This document shows, in pieces, positions 50,001 through 62,704 of a stretch of DNA of 64,000 nucleotides (position 1 is the first letter of the stretch; every line of letters begins with the position of its first letter). Position numbers and translations under genes: made by a program. A model generated the notes under the pieces. That model ran no database searches and was not told the DNA's origin. It worked only from the letters and a program-made list of their open reading frames with translations. The DNA lies in assembly GCF_901709675.1 (NCBI RefSeq), contig NC_051089.1:5686476-5750475 (forward strand), in the 5' to 3' direction. The stretch is from Syngnathus acus. Taxonomy: Eukaryota > Chordata > Actinopteri > Syngnathiformes > Syngnathidae.

Positions 50001-52901
50001 TATTTCTTTTCAGTTCGGTCCTACAATTGTGTGTATGCCAGTGTGTTGTGTGTGTGCGTGTTTGTGGTTATGAAATGTGGTATTCATGTAGAACTTACAA
50101 AAAGCAAAAAAAAAAAAAGGAGAAAAATGGTATTTAAAAACGATATGGAAACTACTGATATTTTTTATATATCCCTTTGCTCCCCAAATATTTAAATTTC
50201 AGGCATCAACATGGCATTAATACACAACAACAGCCTTGGTTGAGTTTTACTTGAGTCAAAAAAAAAACAAGCACCAATCGGAGCATTCAGTGGCAATTAG
50301 GTACGCTCCTCGCTTGCTAACAGGATTTAAACTCATGATAATGGCGATAAAAATGAGACATTAATAATATTGTTGTGTTAATTAAATGCGAGAGGATTAA
50401 CAGCAGCAGTAAACAGCAGACTAGGGGCGGGGGCGGAGGAGGTTGGGGATCTCTGACATGTTTCCAAAAAAGCATCCATGATTAATACATGCATTCGAGT
50501 GCACACTCAAACAGATCATGTGTTAAAAAAATGATGCAGAAGACACATTTGCTCGGTTGAGTGTAGTCACTGAGAAGAATTAAAATTTTATTTTTGTTAT
50601 ACTGACTGTCTTGTCAGTCTGACTATATTTTCCCACTATTTGTTCGCATAAAAAAAGCTATTGTGAATTTAGTTTTCCTTGTAAAATGACTTTGCCCAAA
50701 TATTTTTACTTAAAAAAAATACAAATTTCATTCCTTATGAATCAAAACTATATTCTTATTAATTTGCTTTTCTTATTGTTATTTTCCTGTTAAATTTAAA
50801 TAAAATAAATCCGCCTTCCTCACACGAATCATTGCTATCCGCCATCTTAACAGCGCTTCCACCTGCTTCGCTTCCCGAACCCGAGCAAAGACCTTCGGGG
50901 TGTGTAAACATTAACGAGTGTGCCTACGCTTGGCGCGGTCGTGCCATCTGTGGCGTTTCCTGCTTCACGCAGCTGGTCACGCTTCCTCGGATTTGTCGAT
51001 TCCGCCGAGAGTTAAGAGACGAATTGACATGCAGGACTAACGTTAGTGTAACTGTCGCAATCGCCGGAAAGGGAAGGAGAGAGGAGAGAACGCAGAGATG
51101 CCATTAGTTTGCCATCGAGCTCAGACTTTGCGGCGTTAATAGCGAAGGACTGTGGTCAGTGAGTGTTGCATGGTGATTAATGCGTTTAAAAGGATTCGAC
51201 ATTACTTGCGGAAATTATAAGATTCGCTGCTCATTGATGTTTGCCTCCTTTCCTCACAAACAGCGTCAACATTGTGTGGCCTGGAGGCCATGTGTTTGAA
51301 TCGAGGATTTGTTGTGGTGCCATGCAGAATGAAAACAGGATGCAAGAGGGATTCTGGGATCACTCCATCGTGGCACAATGACTTTCAGCGTTTGCCAACG
51401 TTTTGGAGGCGGAATGGCCCATTTGTGACATTCATTCAAATGCTAGCATGATGAGAAATCACTAAAATGCTGAGAGCTTCCATTGGCCAGGTGTAAATAT
51501 GAATTCACCAATGCTCTGTGTTTTCCGAATAAGCGCGGCTGTTCACAAGCATGGAACTGGCTTGTGGACGCTCAGGTTTTTTTTTTTTTTGGGTTGAATA
51601 GACTGAGGTTTAAAATAGAGCAACGTCACAACTGATACATTTTGTCCCGCGCCGCCAACGACCTGCAACAACAGCAGTGGAGGCTTAAGATAAAATCAAT
51701 TTATCTAAAGGGCAGATTGACTGTTTTGATCATGCCCACGTCATCTTTGCCATTCATTCGTTTTCACATTCATACCCAACACAAACCTAAATCCAAAAGC
51801 CTGCATATGGGCAGGAAAAGCTGCAAGTAGAGCCAGGGAAACAGTTCTTATTTGTATGAGGAAAAAAGAAAAATAGGATTGAGTAACACATATATCATAA
51901 CTACAAGAATAATATCAAAATATAAAGTCTTAATAATAATAACAAAAATATTCCAATAGTTAAAATGAGCAAAGTCATGTGAACCCTTTCACGAAAATAA
52001 AGCCGAAATGTTAGAAGAATTAAGTCATTTTAAGCAAAAAAGAAAAAAAAACCAATTCTCACAACATAGTCATTTTCACTATTCGCGACAGGGCTCGATT
52101 GCTCTCCCCCGTGAGTGGTGACTGAATTTAAAATTTGATATCTACGGCAACAAAGGGGATTCAAAAAGCAAACGCCAACCCTAAAGGGCATTTGGTTTAC
52201 ATCGCCAACTTTTGGATTGGCATCTTAATGCCATTTTTACAGATAGACAACAATGGCAACTTCAAACACGTGGCTAAAATAAAGCCAATAGCGGGATGCA
52301 GATCCCACATGTGATCATGCCAGTAAAAAGTATGAAGAAAAAAAAATGATTGGCTTGTGACTAATTACCCGTTTAGTGTCGCTGAAAGTTGTTAAACAGA
52401 TCGTTGGCTTTAAATAGCTAAAGGAAGGAGTGGGATTAATTAAGCAGAAACGTATTCTTGGAGTCTGCCAAGTGTCTTTCTTATAGTGTGTAAAAAAGAG
52501 CACAAGGCGATGGCGTCTGGGTACCTTCGGCGAGGAGACGCTAATGACCTGAGGAAAGGGCGCTCTCCTTCACTCAACTCACTACTTCTTCTTCTTGGCT
52601 GGATGATGATGATGATTGAGCAAAGGAGGAAATGGAGAGCTGCAGCAATAAAAAGAAGGCCAGTCAAGGTATTTATGAGTGGATGGAGGCTTCTTGGAAA
52701 GGCATCACCTGCCCCTGTGGAACATGACACAATGTCAGCTTTGATTAGTTGGGAGGAAAAAGCACTGGGAAAAACAATAAACACCTGCCGGTCCATTCAC
52801 ATACACACAAAATGTAAATGATGATGGATATGTCCATTCCAATATTGTTAATAACAGTGCCAGACCAATTGTATTTATTTATTTGATATATTTAAGAGTA
52901 C
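47054..52901. other. Non-coding stretch without recognisable gene
   Basis: No supported gene. ATCT/ATCG-rich degenerate repeats near 49880-49975 and scattered A/T homopolymers are visible. Frames at 50832-51107 and 52440-52821 are CpG-richer but match no known protein. Confidence 0.5.
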
Positions 52902-53252
52902 TGTCATGATTGAGGACTCAAGTGAGGGGAAGCAAAGAGGCAAGGCAGAATTGCATTCAAAGTAGGACTTTAATCTCAAAGAACAAAAAAAAAGCATGCT
53001 AGCAAGGCACGCAGAATAAAAAAAAACACAAAAAAAACCCTGAATTAACAAAGACTAAAATATGAGATAAAATAGCAAAACAAAACCAGGAATAAACTCA
53101 AAGACAATGATCCGACAATAACAGAGACTGAACTGACAATGAGGACAAAACACGAATGGCCGAGGGAGCTGATTGGAAGACAAAAGGGACCATGGTTGAC
53201 GAACACAAGTGGAAACAAAATCAAGTAGAAATCCACAACACACATCATGACA
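52902..53252. mobile_element. Short element with 9-bp terminal inverted repeats
   Basis: TGTCATGAT (52902-52910) and its exact complement ATCATGACA (53244-53252) bound a 351-bp A-rich, lysine-codon-like interior. The interior has motifs (TTTAATCTCAAAGAACAAAAA, GACAATGA) that resemble a dispersed repeat I associate with percomorph fish. No protein is encoded and no target duplication is clear. It could be a MITE or part of a larger element. Confidence 0.55.
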
Positions 53253-54387
53253 ACTAAAGACTTGAAGTTGATGGCCTTGACTGCTCTTTCTCACATTTTC
53301 AACTTTAGATTTTGACTTTTTGATTTGACTTCAAACTCACCATTGGATTCATGACAAATGTGTCAGCCCTCTCCATTTATCTGCAACCCCACATTGCGAA
53401 ACCACACAGGCATTAAAAACTAAATCCAATCAATCAAAAATAAGGCTCTTAATATATGTCACCACGTTGGGCGTTGGAGCATGTGCGTTTGAGACAATTG
53501 GTGATTCACCGCCATGACTGCGCCGCGCGACATGTGCCCGCAGCCACAAACCTAATGGCATGCTAATTAAAAGCACAGTGCTGCGGGCACTGACAGCCAC
53601 ACTGGCAGACAACAAGTGCGCTCGTTGCACAGGTTCCACTCGTCGTAATGAGGCCCACACACACACCGTGATAGTGATAGGCTGCACTAGTGTACCACCA
53701 AGACAGCTGGAGAGCAAGGAAAACATGGACAATCGAATTTGAATGGTCTGGTCCTCATTTACAATAGCGGGTGAGAGCAGACGGGCTGGGGTCATGTAAA
53801 TGTCAGTCTAACCTTTATTTATGTCCATATGTAAGTACTGCAAACAACTCATTCACAAACATTACCTTTGTAAAAATCTGACTTTCCATTCACAGTCCAT
53901 CCATTCATACACAGATACATAATGTAAACGTCTGTCATTGATTTCTTCAATGATTCAGAGGCTTCCATGCACACTGTTGCGGGATTTATGAACAGGCTTG
54001 AGGAGTCACTGAGTGCATGTACTGGTGTTACATGTTCAGGATACAAAATAATTGAACTGTATTCTGGTACAGGGACAGAAAAAACAAGGTATGGGTACAT
54101 TGAGTAAAAAATTGATTGTTTTTCAGGATTACATTTATGCTGGGAGAGAGACGGTGCTGTCAAGCCCTCGTCATCTCTCAACCTTGTTGGCCAAACAAGC
54201 TTTCTCTGAGTTAAGTGGATAACTGGTCACAATATTACTTAATGGAATGCTGCCCCACATGAGGTTTTTGTTGGTCCAAAATTGAAGGAGACAGGTCACG
54301 TCTGTTTCAAAAGTGACTTGAATGGGCAGATGGTGACCTTTATATTTTATTCACTGCAGATATAAAATAAAACAGACGAAGAAATGG
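53253..54387. other. Non-coding stretch without recognisable gene
   Basis: Short overlapping frames only (the longest, on the minus strand at 53430-53795, is unrecognised). No repeats of note. Confidence 0.5.
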
Positions 54388-54710
54388 GTAAGGTGTCAAA
54401 CTCAAGGCACGGGGACCAGATAGGGCCCGCCGCATCCTTTTATGCGGCCCGCAAAGACAAATTGTGCATCAACTATCAATACTGAATTAAAAATTTGCAA
54501 TTTGCAAAAATGCTAGCAATTTTTATTTCCATTGTTTTTTAAAAATATTTGAACAGTTTTTCCTACTCTCTGATTTTAAAGCTAATTATTCAACAGTTTG
54601 TTGTGTAGCCTATACTGTATACAATATAAGGCTTCGACAGTCATAATGGCCCTCCGAAGGAAACTATGACTATGATGTGGCCCACGACAAAAATTAGTTT
54701 GACACCCCTG
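54388..54710. mobile_element. hAT-type MITE, copy 2
   Basis: Same family as 2740-3065: AGGTGTCAAACTCAAGGC at the left, AGTTTGACACCCCTG at the right, and shared interior words such as GACAAATTGTGCATCAA, GACAGTCATAATGGCCCTCC and ATACTGTATA. The left terminus is eroded and no 8-bp target duplication can be seen, so this copy looks older. No transposase. Confidence 0.85.
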
Positions 54711-57700
54711 CACTATACCCACAACTTGTAAGTTGATACATCACTAATTCCGGTTTACTATTTAAACACCATATTACCATTGTCAACGGGAATAAAAAAA
54801 AAAACTGCTTGTGACTCGCCTGTTTAATTTATGCATGCATATTTATGCAAAGACAAATGTTTCTATTAGGAGTGGTGATAGTAATTAGAATCGATAGTTT
54901 ACATCATACAATGGATTATAATGCAAGTATGGGAATTGACAAACAGATGTTTCTATTGTGTGCGTGTACGTGAGAGCAAAGAAAGATGTTTCCCTGATGT
55001 GCGTCCTCATCGAGTTTTGTGTATTCACGACATGACACTCCTTTTACCTCCTACCTTGTAAATGCGCTGCTGATCAGCCCCTCCGCTCAGTGCTCACCGG
55101 TAGCCGCCGTCACGATCACAAGATTTACGCCTCGACACGCTCCTTGAGTCCTGAGACGATGCGGCGGCTGCCAGGAAGTCCAGATTGTCGGACAAGAGCG
55201 CGCCTATTTAACAGCCTTGTGGGCTTTACGGCATACGCTGAGGCACTAAGAACACAAGCAAAAAGAGAACATTGATTGACCACTTGGACAAGGCCGAGGC
55301 GCCATAACTTCAAAGTACGGCCTGATTGCCTTTTATCCCAACTGCATTACGGGGCCTTTGGTGAATGGGGCAGACGAGGTGATGCTGCTTCGCTGGTGAT
55401 GTGACTTGGCACGCCACCAAGCGTAATTCATCCCAATGCTAACCTTGCCTTAATGCCTCTGTTAGAGCAACTAAACAATATGCTGAGTTTGGCACGGTCG
55501 ATCCCTAAAGTGAAAAACAAAAGCACCAAAGATCATTCATAAAGCATAACAAGACGAACAAAATGTGAAAAATAATGGCTCTCGTTTCTACTCCTCCATT
55601 GCCAGGACTTCATGGAGTTTTTTTTTTTGTTCGATCATATTTCATTCTCTATGTGTTGTCATGGCAATCCAATCTGTCCGGGGCTTTCAACAAAACAATG
55701 TTAGCTTTAGATGACCATTTATATAATGCAAATATAAAAACTGACCAGCTGCTGTTACAAGATTGCAACAGGAATTGTTTCTATTTGAATGGATTCTTAC
55801 AGGGCAAAGTTCAAAACAAGAACAAAATGGAAGGTAGAGCGGTTTTGTTGTCGTTCGATGGGTTTTAAACAGTGGAGTGTCAAGAGGGGGGCCAAACAGG
55901 GCATTACCCACCTCCACCCCCACAGTCGAGGGAAAATTAATTTCTAAAGAAAAATCTTCTATCTACACCTTTCTCTGTGGATGATTGTTTATCTTTTCAG
56001 ACAGAAGGACATAAAAACCATCTTAAGGACGGTGTATCTTGACAGGGAATAACAAAATCTTCCTTCCGCACCTCCCTCACCCCCTTGATGAAAAATTAAA
56101 CGTGGCATCCATATTTAAGAAGGGGTTATCTAGCCTAATAGAGGGCAGTGCTTTTTTAACCGACGTAAGTTCCAAAGCTTTCAATCCGCAATCGAATTTT
56201 AAAAAAATATATTTTTATGGGGGTGGGCATTGGCCTGGGCATCCACTGTGCTTTACACGCTACTGGTTCTGAAGGTAAAATCTCGCACAACTCTTGCCTG
56301 TCCTTGCACATTTCATCATCTAATGAAGACATCTGCGGTGTGTTTGAGTGTCGTGTTGATTTTAGTGTTTGAGGGAGAGAGATTGTATACGTGTGTGTAT
56401 GTGTGTGTATGTGTGTGTACGTGCTCACAGCACACAGGCTGTGGAGGAGGTCATAAATATGAGTGATGGGGAAAGCCCTTTGTAAGGTGAAATAAGGGCC
56501 ACTCAGCTGTCTTATCATTCGCTCCTCTGATGTGTAGCTTGTTAAGTGTCAGCACTTCTGCACTCTTTGCAAGTAAAATACTCAAAGTGCTGCCAAAGTA
56601 CAACCACACATTAATTGAACAGCACTTTTCTTTTTAATCAACACATTTGCTTATCGCGCTATACTGTGTTTTTGTCCCTCTTTCATCCTGCATGGATGTT
56701 TCATGTAATTGTGCACTTTTGGGGAGGATTCAATTATTGTTGGGAGTTTTCCTCGCTTGGTCGAGCGTGTCATTGTTACACGCCAGAATTTGTGTGCACT
56801 TTACGGCTTCGCGCAACGAGGTTACGCCGCCGCGGTAATTTCCTCTGGCAATGATGCTCGTCGTATTACATGGCTCTGGCTGTAAAGATGTGTTTTCTAT
56901 GAGAGTGCTGGAAAATGCAAACCTTTCATAAACACAACTGGAATGGCACGTACCGATCCCAAGACAAGCAACGACAAATTGAATCCTCCTACTATAAATA
57001 CATATATTCTGCCAGGAAATGTGGGTGTTTTTTTAGAAGATGAAAAACAACTAAGTAGCAACAAAAAGAGAGAAGACCTCTGCTAAGGCCAAACCAAACA
57101 AACAAGTTGGGCCTGAATTCGTTTGTTAGCTAGGCCGCTTCCTGGTTTATGAAGGACAAAACGAATGGTCCTATTGCCACTGGGAGAGCTAAGTTTTTTT
57201 TCTTGGGGTGTGGAGGGTGGGGGGCAAGAATAGCTCAGGTGTTCCGTAAAACATTTTTGTTACAAACCCCCAAAATTCTTCAGAAAAGCTGATGAAAAAT
57301 CATGATAGATTCTCTACAGGTGAACTGATGGAAATGTTGAAAACGATTCCCGGAAAAATTGGAAAAGACCTAAAAGTCAATTATCTAGCCTTGGGAGTCC
57401 AAGGATATTTTTTGGGGGTGGACAGGAAAATTTCTTTTGCACCATTTCTCACAAAAATGTCAAAATGAGAACAATTCCTAGGATCAACAACAACAGAAGT
57501 TTTCTATTTACAATTATTTCTTGAAGAATTTTCTTTTCCCAAGGGGGAATTTTTAAGTGACAACAAATGACTGAATAAGGCTGAACTGTTTTTGTTGTTG
57601 CGTTGGTCAAGCTGCTAATTGGGGTGACGTAAAAAAAAAAAATCTTTCCTTGGCCTGCTCACTTCTTAAGCACCTGAGAAGTGACTATGGTCCTCATAAT

Positions 57701-59410
57701 GTTTTTGTTTGTTTTTCTCCAGGAAGTAAAAAACACCCCCACAGCCACGCAGAGCCCGTCCTTCATCACCCAGTGAAGGTCTCATCTTATCTGTGGCTGC
57801 TGCTTGCCTCTTCATTAATCACTCCCGGGCCCAATCCAATGGTGACTGATGTCTGACGCGGCCTTGTCCGGGCCATCCCTCAGCTACTGGGAGTCACTGT
57901 GGGCTTGAGGGGGAAGGTGGGGCCCGGAAAAAAAAGTGGGGTATATAGATCGTGAAGGTGATGAGTGTGCCTCTATAAACAAAGGTGTGCCATGTGTTTT
58001 TATTTTTTGGGGAGGCAGCGTGATCAACACATCATGCCGACAAGAGGCATCACAATTCGGGCCTGCCGGATGGAACAACGAGGAAATCTCGTTCTGGACT
58101 GAATGGAAACAATTCTGCCCAGTGAATGGAATTAGAAATCATCAGTTCTTGCCCTACAATTCCTCGCACAAAAACAAATGTTTCCACAATACAAGAAAAA
58201 TCACAAATGATCCTTCAACGTACATGCTGGAGTAGAAAACATGAACCACGGCAATATTTCTTTGAAATTTTGAACCGTAAACCGGAGTGTTTATAATCAG
58301 AGTTTACACTGATTATTTCTTTCTCTCCCCATCCAATCCAACAATTGAATAATAAATGCAAATCGGTAGCAGCGTGAGCTGGCAAATGAAATAGTTTGCC
58401 CTCATAGAGGCAGGATATAAATGGTCCCACAAAAAGATGAAACAAATCACGCTGAGGGAGCAAGCCGATCCATAGTAATCAGCGGGACTGCATTGAGCGC
58501 ACCGCTTCACGGGCTTCCCCAATCAGCGGCGCAAACACACATTTGTTCTACTACTAAACACACACACACACACACACGGACACACACAAAGCAGTGATGG
58601 AGGCAATGAGAGTGAAGTGTGGTAATTATATATGAAGGTTGGGCAAGGGGCTATTTTTGTGTCACACTCACCTTTTTGATGTCAACCTTCCTCCGTGTGA
58701 TTGGCCCTCAACATCGCAATTATTTGACAAATCAAGCAGGTCAAACTCATTCCTTGGGAAATGTGCAGCATACATAATGAGGACACCCTCACATGCTCGT
58801 TGCAAGTCGGTGAAAAATTATGGGGATATTGAACTTTGTAAAGATGTGTTTGTCACTTAAAAAAATGAAACATTTTCATTGGTTACAAAATGTCTTCCAC
58901 TATGTACAATATTTAATCTTTAAGCTATCCCGTACATAAAAAAAAAGTTAAAAAAAATGACCATGTGCTTTATGTGCATCTGATGGCAGATGGTCAATGC
59001 AGATTCGCCGCTCCGAGATGCAAAGTAAGGACAGAATTCTCTCCCTAATAGAAATGAATGATGAGCCATTTGGCAAAGGAGACAGCGCTTTGCTCAAACA
59101 TTTCAAATCTGCCCGTTATATTGATTCATAGCACAGATGACTTTTAAAATCTTTACCAGGCATGAAAAAAAAAAAATACACGCGCAGGAGCTCTGGCACG
59201 GCAGCTTCCGGAGGCTGTTTGGGCATCACAATGATGGCTTAGTTTGTTTTAGCTGTAATTGATGCTTGGCCCGTGCGGTGGCCCGCCATTGTTTGTTTAT
59301 GCTAATGACTGCGATGACCTCTTTGCTCTGCAATCTCGCTGCAAAATGGCAGCTGCTGCTGTGGGGAAGAAGCAGCCATCGGCGTCACTTCAACCCCTCC
59401 TCGCTTTCTT
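54711..59410. other. Non-coding stretch without recognisable gene
   Basis: Microsatellites at 56391-56418 (GT with AT interruptions) and 58557-58577 (AC). An exon-like segment at 57723-57778 has a good acceptor but an unconvincing peptide. Otherwise the sequence is unique-looking and non-coding. Confidence 0.5.
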
Positions 59411-59900
59411 TTTTCACAGGTCAGGAGCAAATAGAAGGAATGATGACCATTGGAATTGCAATAGAGAAGGTTGAACGGGAACAGCTTGGTTCAGTTTACA
59501 TGATTTCTTGGGAGAAAAATTGAAAATGAGGGCAAAGCAAATTTGAACAGGAACAGAATGGAATGTTTCTTCTTCGGCAGAGAAAGTGACAAATGGTTGA
59601 TTGTGAGATAGAACAAAGACAGATGGGTTCGACTGGATTTATATTATTTTTTTGGGCAAAATTTGAAATGACCATGAGGATTAATACAAAGCACAATGGG
59701 GATTATTGAAATATTGAAGATGAATAGATTACTATGATTACTAGATTACTATGTCCAATGTTTCATGGAGAGGAAATTTGCATTGGGAAAAAAATCAAAA
59801 CTAAAACGGGAATGGAAGAATCCGATTTCCAGGGTTGATTATGAGTAACATTTGACATGGCGAAGTCAAATGTTGAACATGAACAGATTATTTTGAGTGT
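59411..59900 (+). repeat. Purine-rich degenerate repeat region
   Basis: Variants of TTGAACRGGAACAG recur (59472, 59545 and 59871, with a weaker TTGAAGATGAATAG near 59717) in a strongly A/G-biased stretch. It is probably an old, decayed tandem repeat. The short frames crossing it are unremarkable. Confidence 0.35.
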
Positions 59901-61786
59901 ATCCCATAAAGGGAAGCAAAACTGTATTTTATAGATTCAACAAACATCAGCGGACGTTAATTTAACAAATGTCGCATGCTGCAGAGACACATTTGATTTA
60001 CACAGAACAAATGCGATCATATTTTTGGAAGACACCATTGGCACTAAATGAACCTGAGGTGTGTAAAGCAATTTTACAGTAAAAATGTTGGGCTTCTCAA
60101 ACTGTCCCATGAGATTTCGCAAGCCCTTGCTTGGGGCTCCAAAAAATATTATTTGCAACATTTTCTGTATAACGTTTTTGCACACACACATATTATGGCA
60201 AACACATTACACTAAAGCAATTACTCTTCCCTAAAATAGTTTTCAATAATTGAAAAGCTATGCTATGTTTGCAAAATATCTATATTGATAAATATTAAAT
60301 TTGTCAATTCTGATCAAATTACTTTTTAATCAAACAAATCATTAATATCTTGGTTAAAACAAAACAAAAAAAATCATTTAAGAAATTGTAAAGTAATTTT
60401 TGGTGTGAATCATAAGGGTAGGTCCTTTGAAAAATGTCTTCCTGCAAGGAATCAGCCATCCCTTGAGAGCAACGCGAAACATAAAAAGGTCGTAGGTGTC
60501 AGCGAACTTTTCACTCCAAGTCTATAACATGCTTGACTTTTCTTTCAAACTCAACAGGAAATTGGGTGAAAGCTTGCATGTTGCCTGAGTGGTAGCGGGC
60601 GTACAAAGCCGATCCGCAGGGTGGATTATTGCCCGTGGTCTGAGAAAAAAAAAATCTTTTAACAGGAACATTTTCTTTTCAGCCCTCGCTCTTGGATGCT
60701 TATTTTTTGGAAATGTCAACTCTATAGAGCTTTTAAGTTTAAGTAAATGGATCTGACTGGGTTTTTGTTCTCCGTTCCCTCTGGCAGCACCCTCCCTTGA
60801 ACATATCGATCGAGAATGGCTATTGGCATTAGCCCTCTGAATAAATACTCTCCCACCGACTGCTATTCTCCACTGGGCCGCTCAATGGAGAGACAAAATG
60901 CTTTTTTTTCTTCACCTTTTAGATTCAAGCTGACGTCTTTTATGACACTATTGCTGGGCACCCAGGAGGGGGGAAAATAGGAAATGTTACGGATTGTTTC
61001 AGAACTTGACATCTGCTTCTGAGAGGAGTGATGGAATGATCATTTTTGTCTTTGCGTCTGTAGAAAACCATGCGGCATTGAATGCATCTGTCAGAGAGAA
61101 CAACAATGGAGAACAAATTGTTTTCATCTTTACCTAACGAGAAAAGGGACTGCTGCAACAAACATGTTCGAAATTTCCTTGAGACACGAAAAATCACAAA
61201 AATATTCGGCGAACGACTGATGAACATTTTGCGAACATTTGTTACCTTAAATGGACCCTGCCAAACTCTCATTCTACCTGCAAAACAACTTGCAATGGTT
61301 GACCTAGCTGGCTAATGCTAACTGAGTAGCTAAAATAACACGACTTACCGCCACCTTACTTTTCTCCAAATACTTCTCCGTATTAACCCGACCAGTCGAG
61401 GCAGACGGCTTCCCCGCACTGAGTCTCACAGTAGTGCTTGCTCACCTGTGGTTCAAATGGTTTTCTATAGTGTGCCGTTCGAGACCATTGAGCTTCTGCT
61501 GCGTATGAGTGCGACATAATTGAACCTGACTAGAGACCACGATGGCAAGTGTGAAAGTTTGTTCTTACCGTCACCATGATAACAACCTGTAGTGGAAAAA
61601 CAAAGATGCAATGATACTGTTAGGATCACGAGTTAGAGATAAAAAGATAATTTTGGGCTTCGGGATTGTGGCGGAAGGTCAGCCTTAAAATTCACTTTGG
61701 TAACCAAGAGTCAATAAATGTTCCTAACCAGAGCTGTGGAATGAATTTAGGGAGCCCAGTGATTTTTTTTTCCCATATAGCATTTC
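59901..61786. other. Non-coding stretch downstream of INSYN1
   Basis: No recognisable gene. It could hold additional 3' UTR of INSYN1 if the distal polyadenylation site is used. A/T-rich, with short frames on both strands. Confidence 0.45.
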
Positions 61787-61807
61787 TTTATTATTTATTG
61801 ATTTATT
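61787..61807 (-). terminator. Candidate polyadenylation signals for INSYN1
   Basis: Three AATAAA hexamers on the minus strand (61802-61807, 61794-61799 and 61787-61792), about 95-115 nt past the stop codon. This would give an unusually short 3' UTR, so a more distal site may also be used. Confidence 0.35.
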
Positions 61808-61900
61808 TGTGTATTAATCTATTAGCTATGTATTTAATATTAAATAATGCACAGTTCTTGTGGTGAGCGGTATGATAAACGGAGGAAGGTTCCGACTGGC

Positions 61901-62704
61901 TCAGTGCTCCTTTGTTTTTTGTTTGTTTGGAATATAGGGCAATACAGTTTGGGTGCTCTTATCCGACACAGTTTGCGTGCTGCTGTTTCGGAGCAGTTTT
62001 TTGCGGCAGCTGGGGTTCAGGAGGCCTTTCCTGGGTAACGTATGTGCTCCCGTCATGCTTCTCGCCGACGGGGGTACGTAAGAAGGGTCGAGGCAGTTGT
62101 GGAGGAGCGAGTGCTCGGACGAAGAACGTTTGGGGGCGAGTGATTCAGCCAGGAGGCTCGGCTCGCTGTCGCTGTCGGGCGTGGCGCGGCCGCTTTTGTC
62201 ATCCGGTAGGTCCTCCTGCTCCTCTTCGTCGTCGTCGTCGCAGCACAAGGCGTGGTAGAGGATCTTGTCACTAAATCTGACCCTCTCCCTCGTCTTGTGG
62301 CTGTGCGTGGAGCTGCTGGCCTCCTCGCTAGATGAATCCGGAGTGATGATACGCGGCCCGTTGGGGATGGGCAGCCCGCCATTCATTTGCGAGTAGACTG
62401 AGGCGGTGGCGGCGGGGGGAAGGGTGGGCGTCTGCGTGGGTATGGTTCCCCGGCCCGTGGGCGCTCGGGGGTAGTACCCCATCGGCTCGCCTGTTGTGCG
62501 GGCACAAGCCCCACTGGCCGACTCCAGGTATCCGCAAAACTCCCAGCTGTCGGAGAGCACGTCGGCGTTGAGGAAGTCGAGGCGGAAGGCTTCCCCGAGG
62601 CCGCGTTCGCTGCTGGACGTGCTGCTTGCCGTTGCCACCGTCCAGTCATCTGGATCCAGATCAAAGTCAAAGTCTGACGTCAGTTTATCAATCTGGCCCA
62701 CCAC
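61901..62704 (-). CDS. insyn1: Inhibitory synaptic factor 1 (INSYN1), last coding exon
   Basis: This is the C-terminal coding exon (267 codons plus stop). It opens after the acceptor TCTTTCTCCTTCCAG at 62705-62719, so its first codons read VVGQIDKLTSDFDFD; the GTG at 62704 is an exon edge, not a start. From memory of human INSYN1, diagnostic blocks are the DKLTSDFDFxLxPDDW opening, the MNGGxPIPNGPR stretch (107-118), RERVRFSDKxLYHALCC (139-155) followed by an acidic run, and the RNSSTQTVSDKSTQTVLPY tail (239-257). The family protein sits at the postsynaptic side of GABAergic synapses with the dystrophin/dystroglycan and gephyrin scaffold. The Ser/Pro-rich middle looks disordered. The ~50-residue N-terminal exon (predicted coiled coil) is not found between here and the window's right edge, so the gene is partial in this window. 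Confidence 0.93.
   Translation of the reverse strand: MVGQIDKLTSDFDFDLDPDDWTVATASSTSSSERGLGEAFRLDFLNADVLSDSWEFCGYLESASGACARTTGEPMGYYPRAPTGRGTIPTQTPTLPPAATASVYSQMNGGLPIPNGPRIITPDSSSEEASSSTHSHKTRERVRFSDKILYHALCCDDDDEEEQEDLPDDKSGRATPDSDSEPSLLAESLAPKRSSSEHSLLHNCLDPSYVPPSARSMTGAHTLPRKGLLNPSCRKKLLRNSSTQTVSDKSTQTVLPYIPNKQKTKEH

Noticed and set aside
57723-57778. Exon-like 56-nt segment after a good acceptor (TTTTTCTCCAG)
   Set aside because: The donor is weak (GTCTCA), the His/Lys-rich peptide looks random, and no partner exons are seen.
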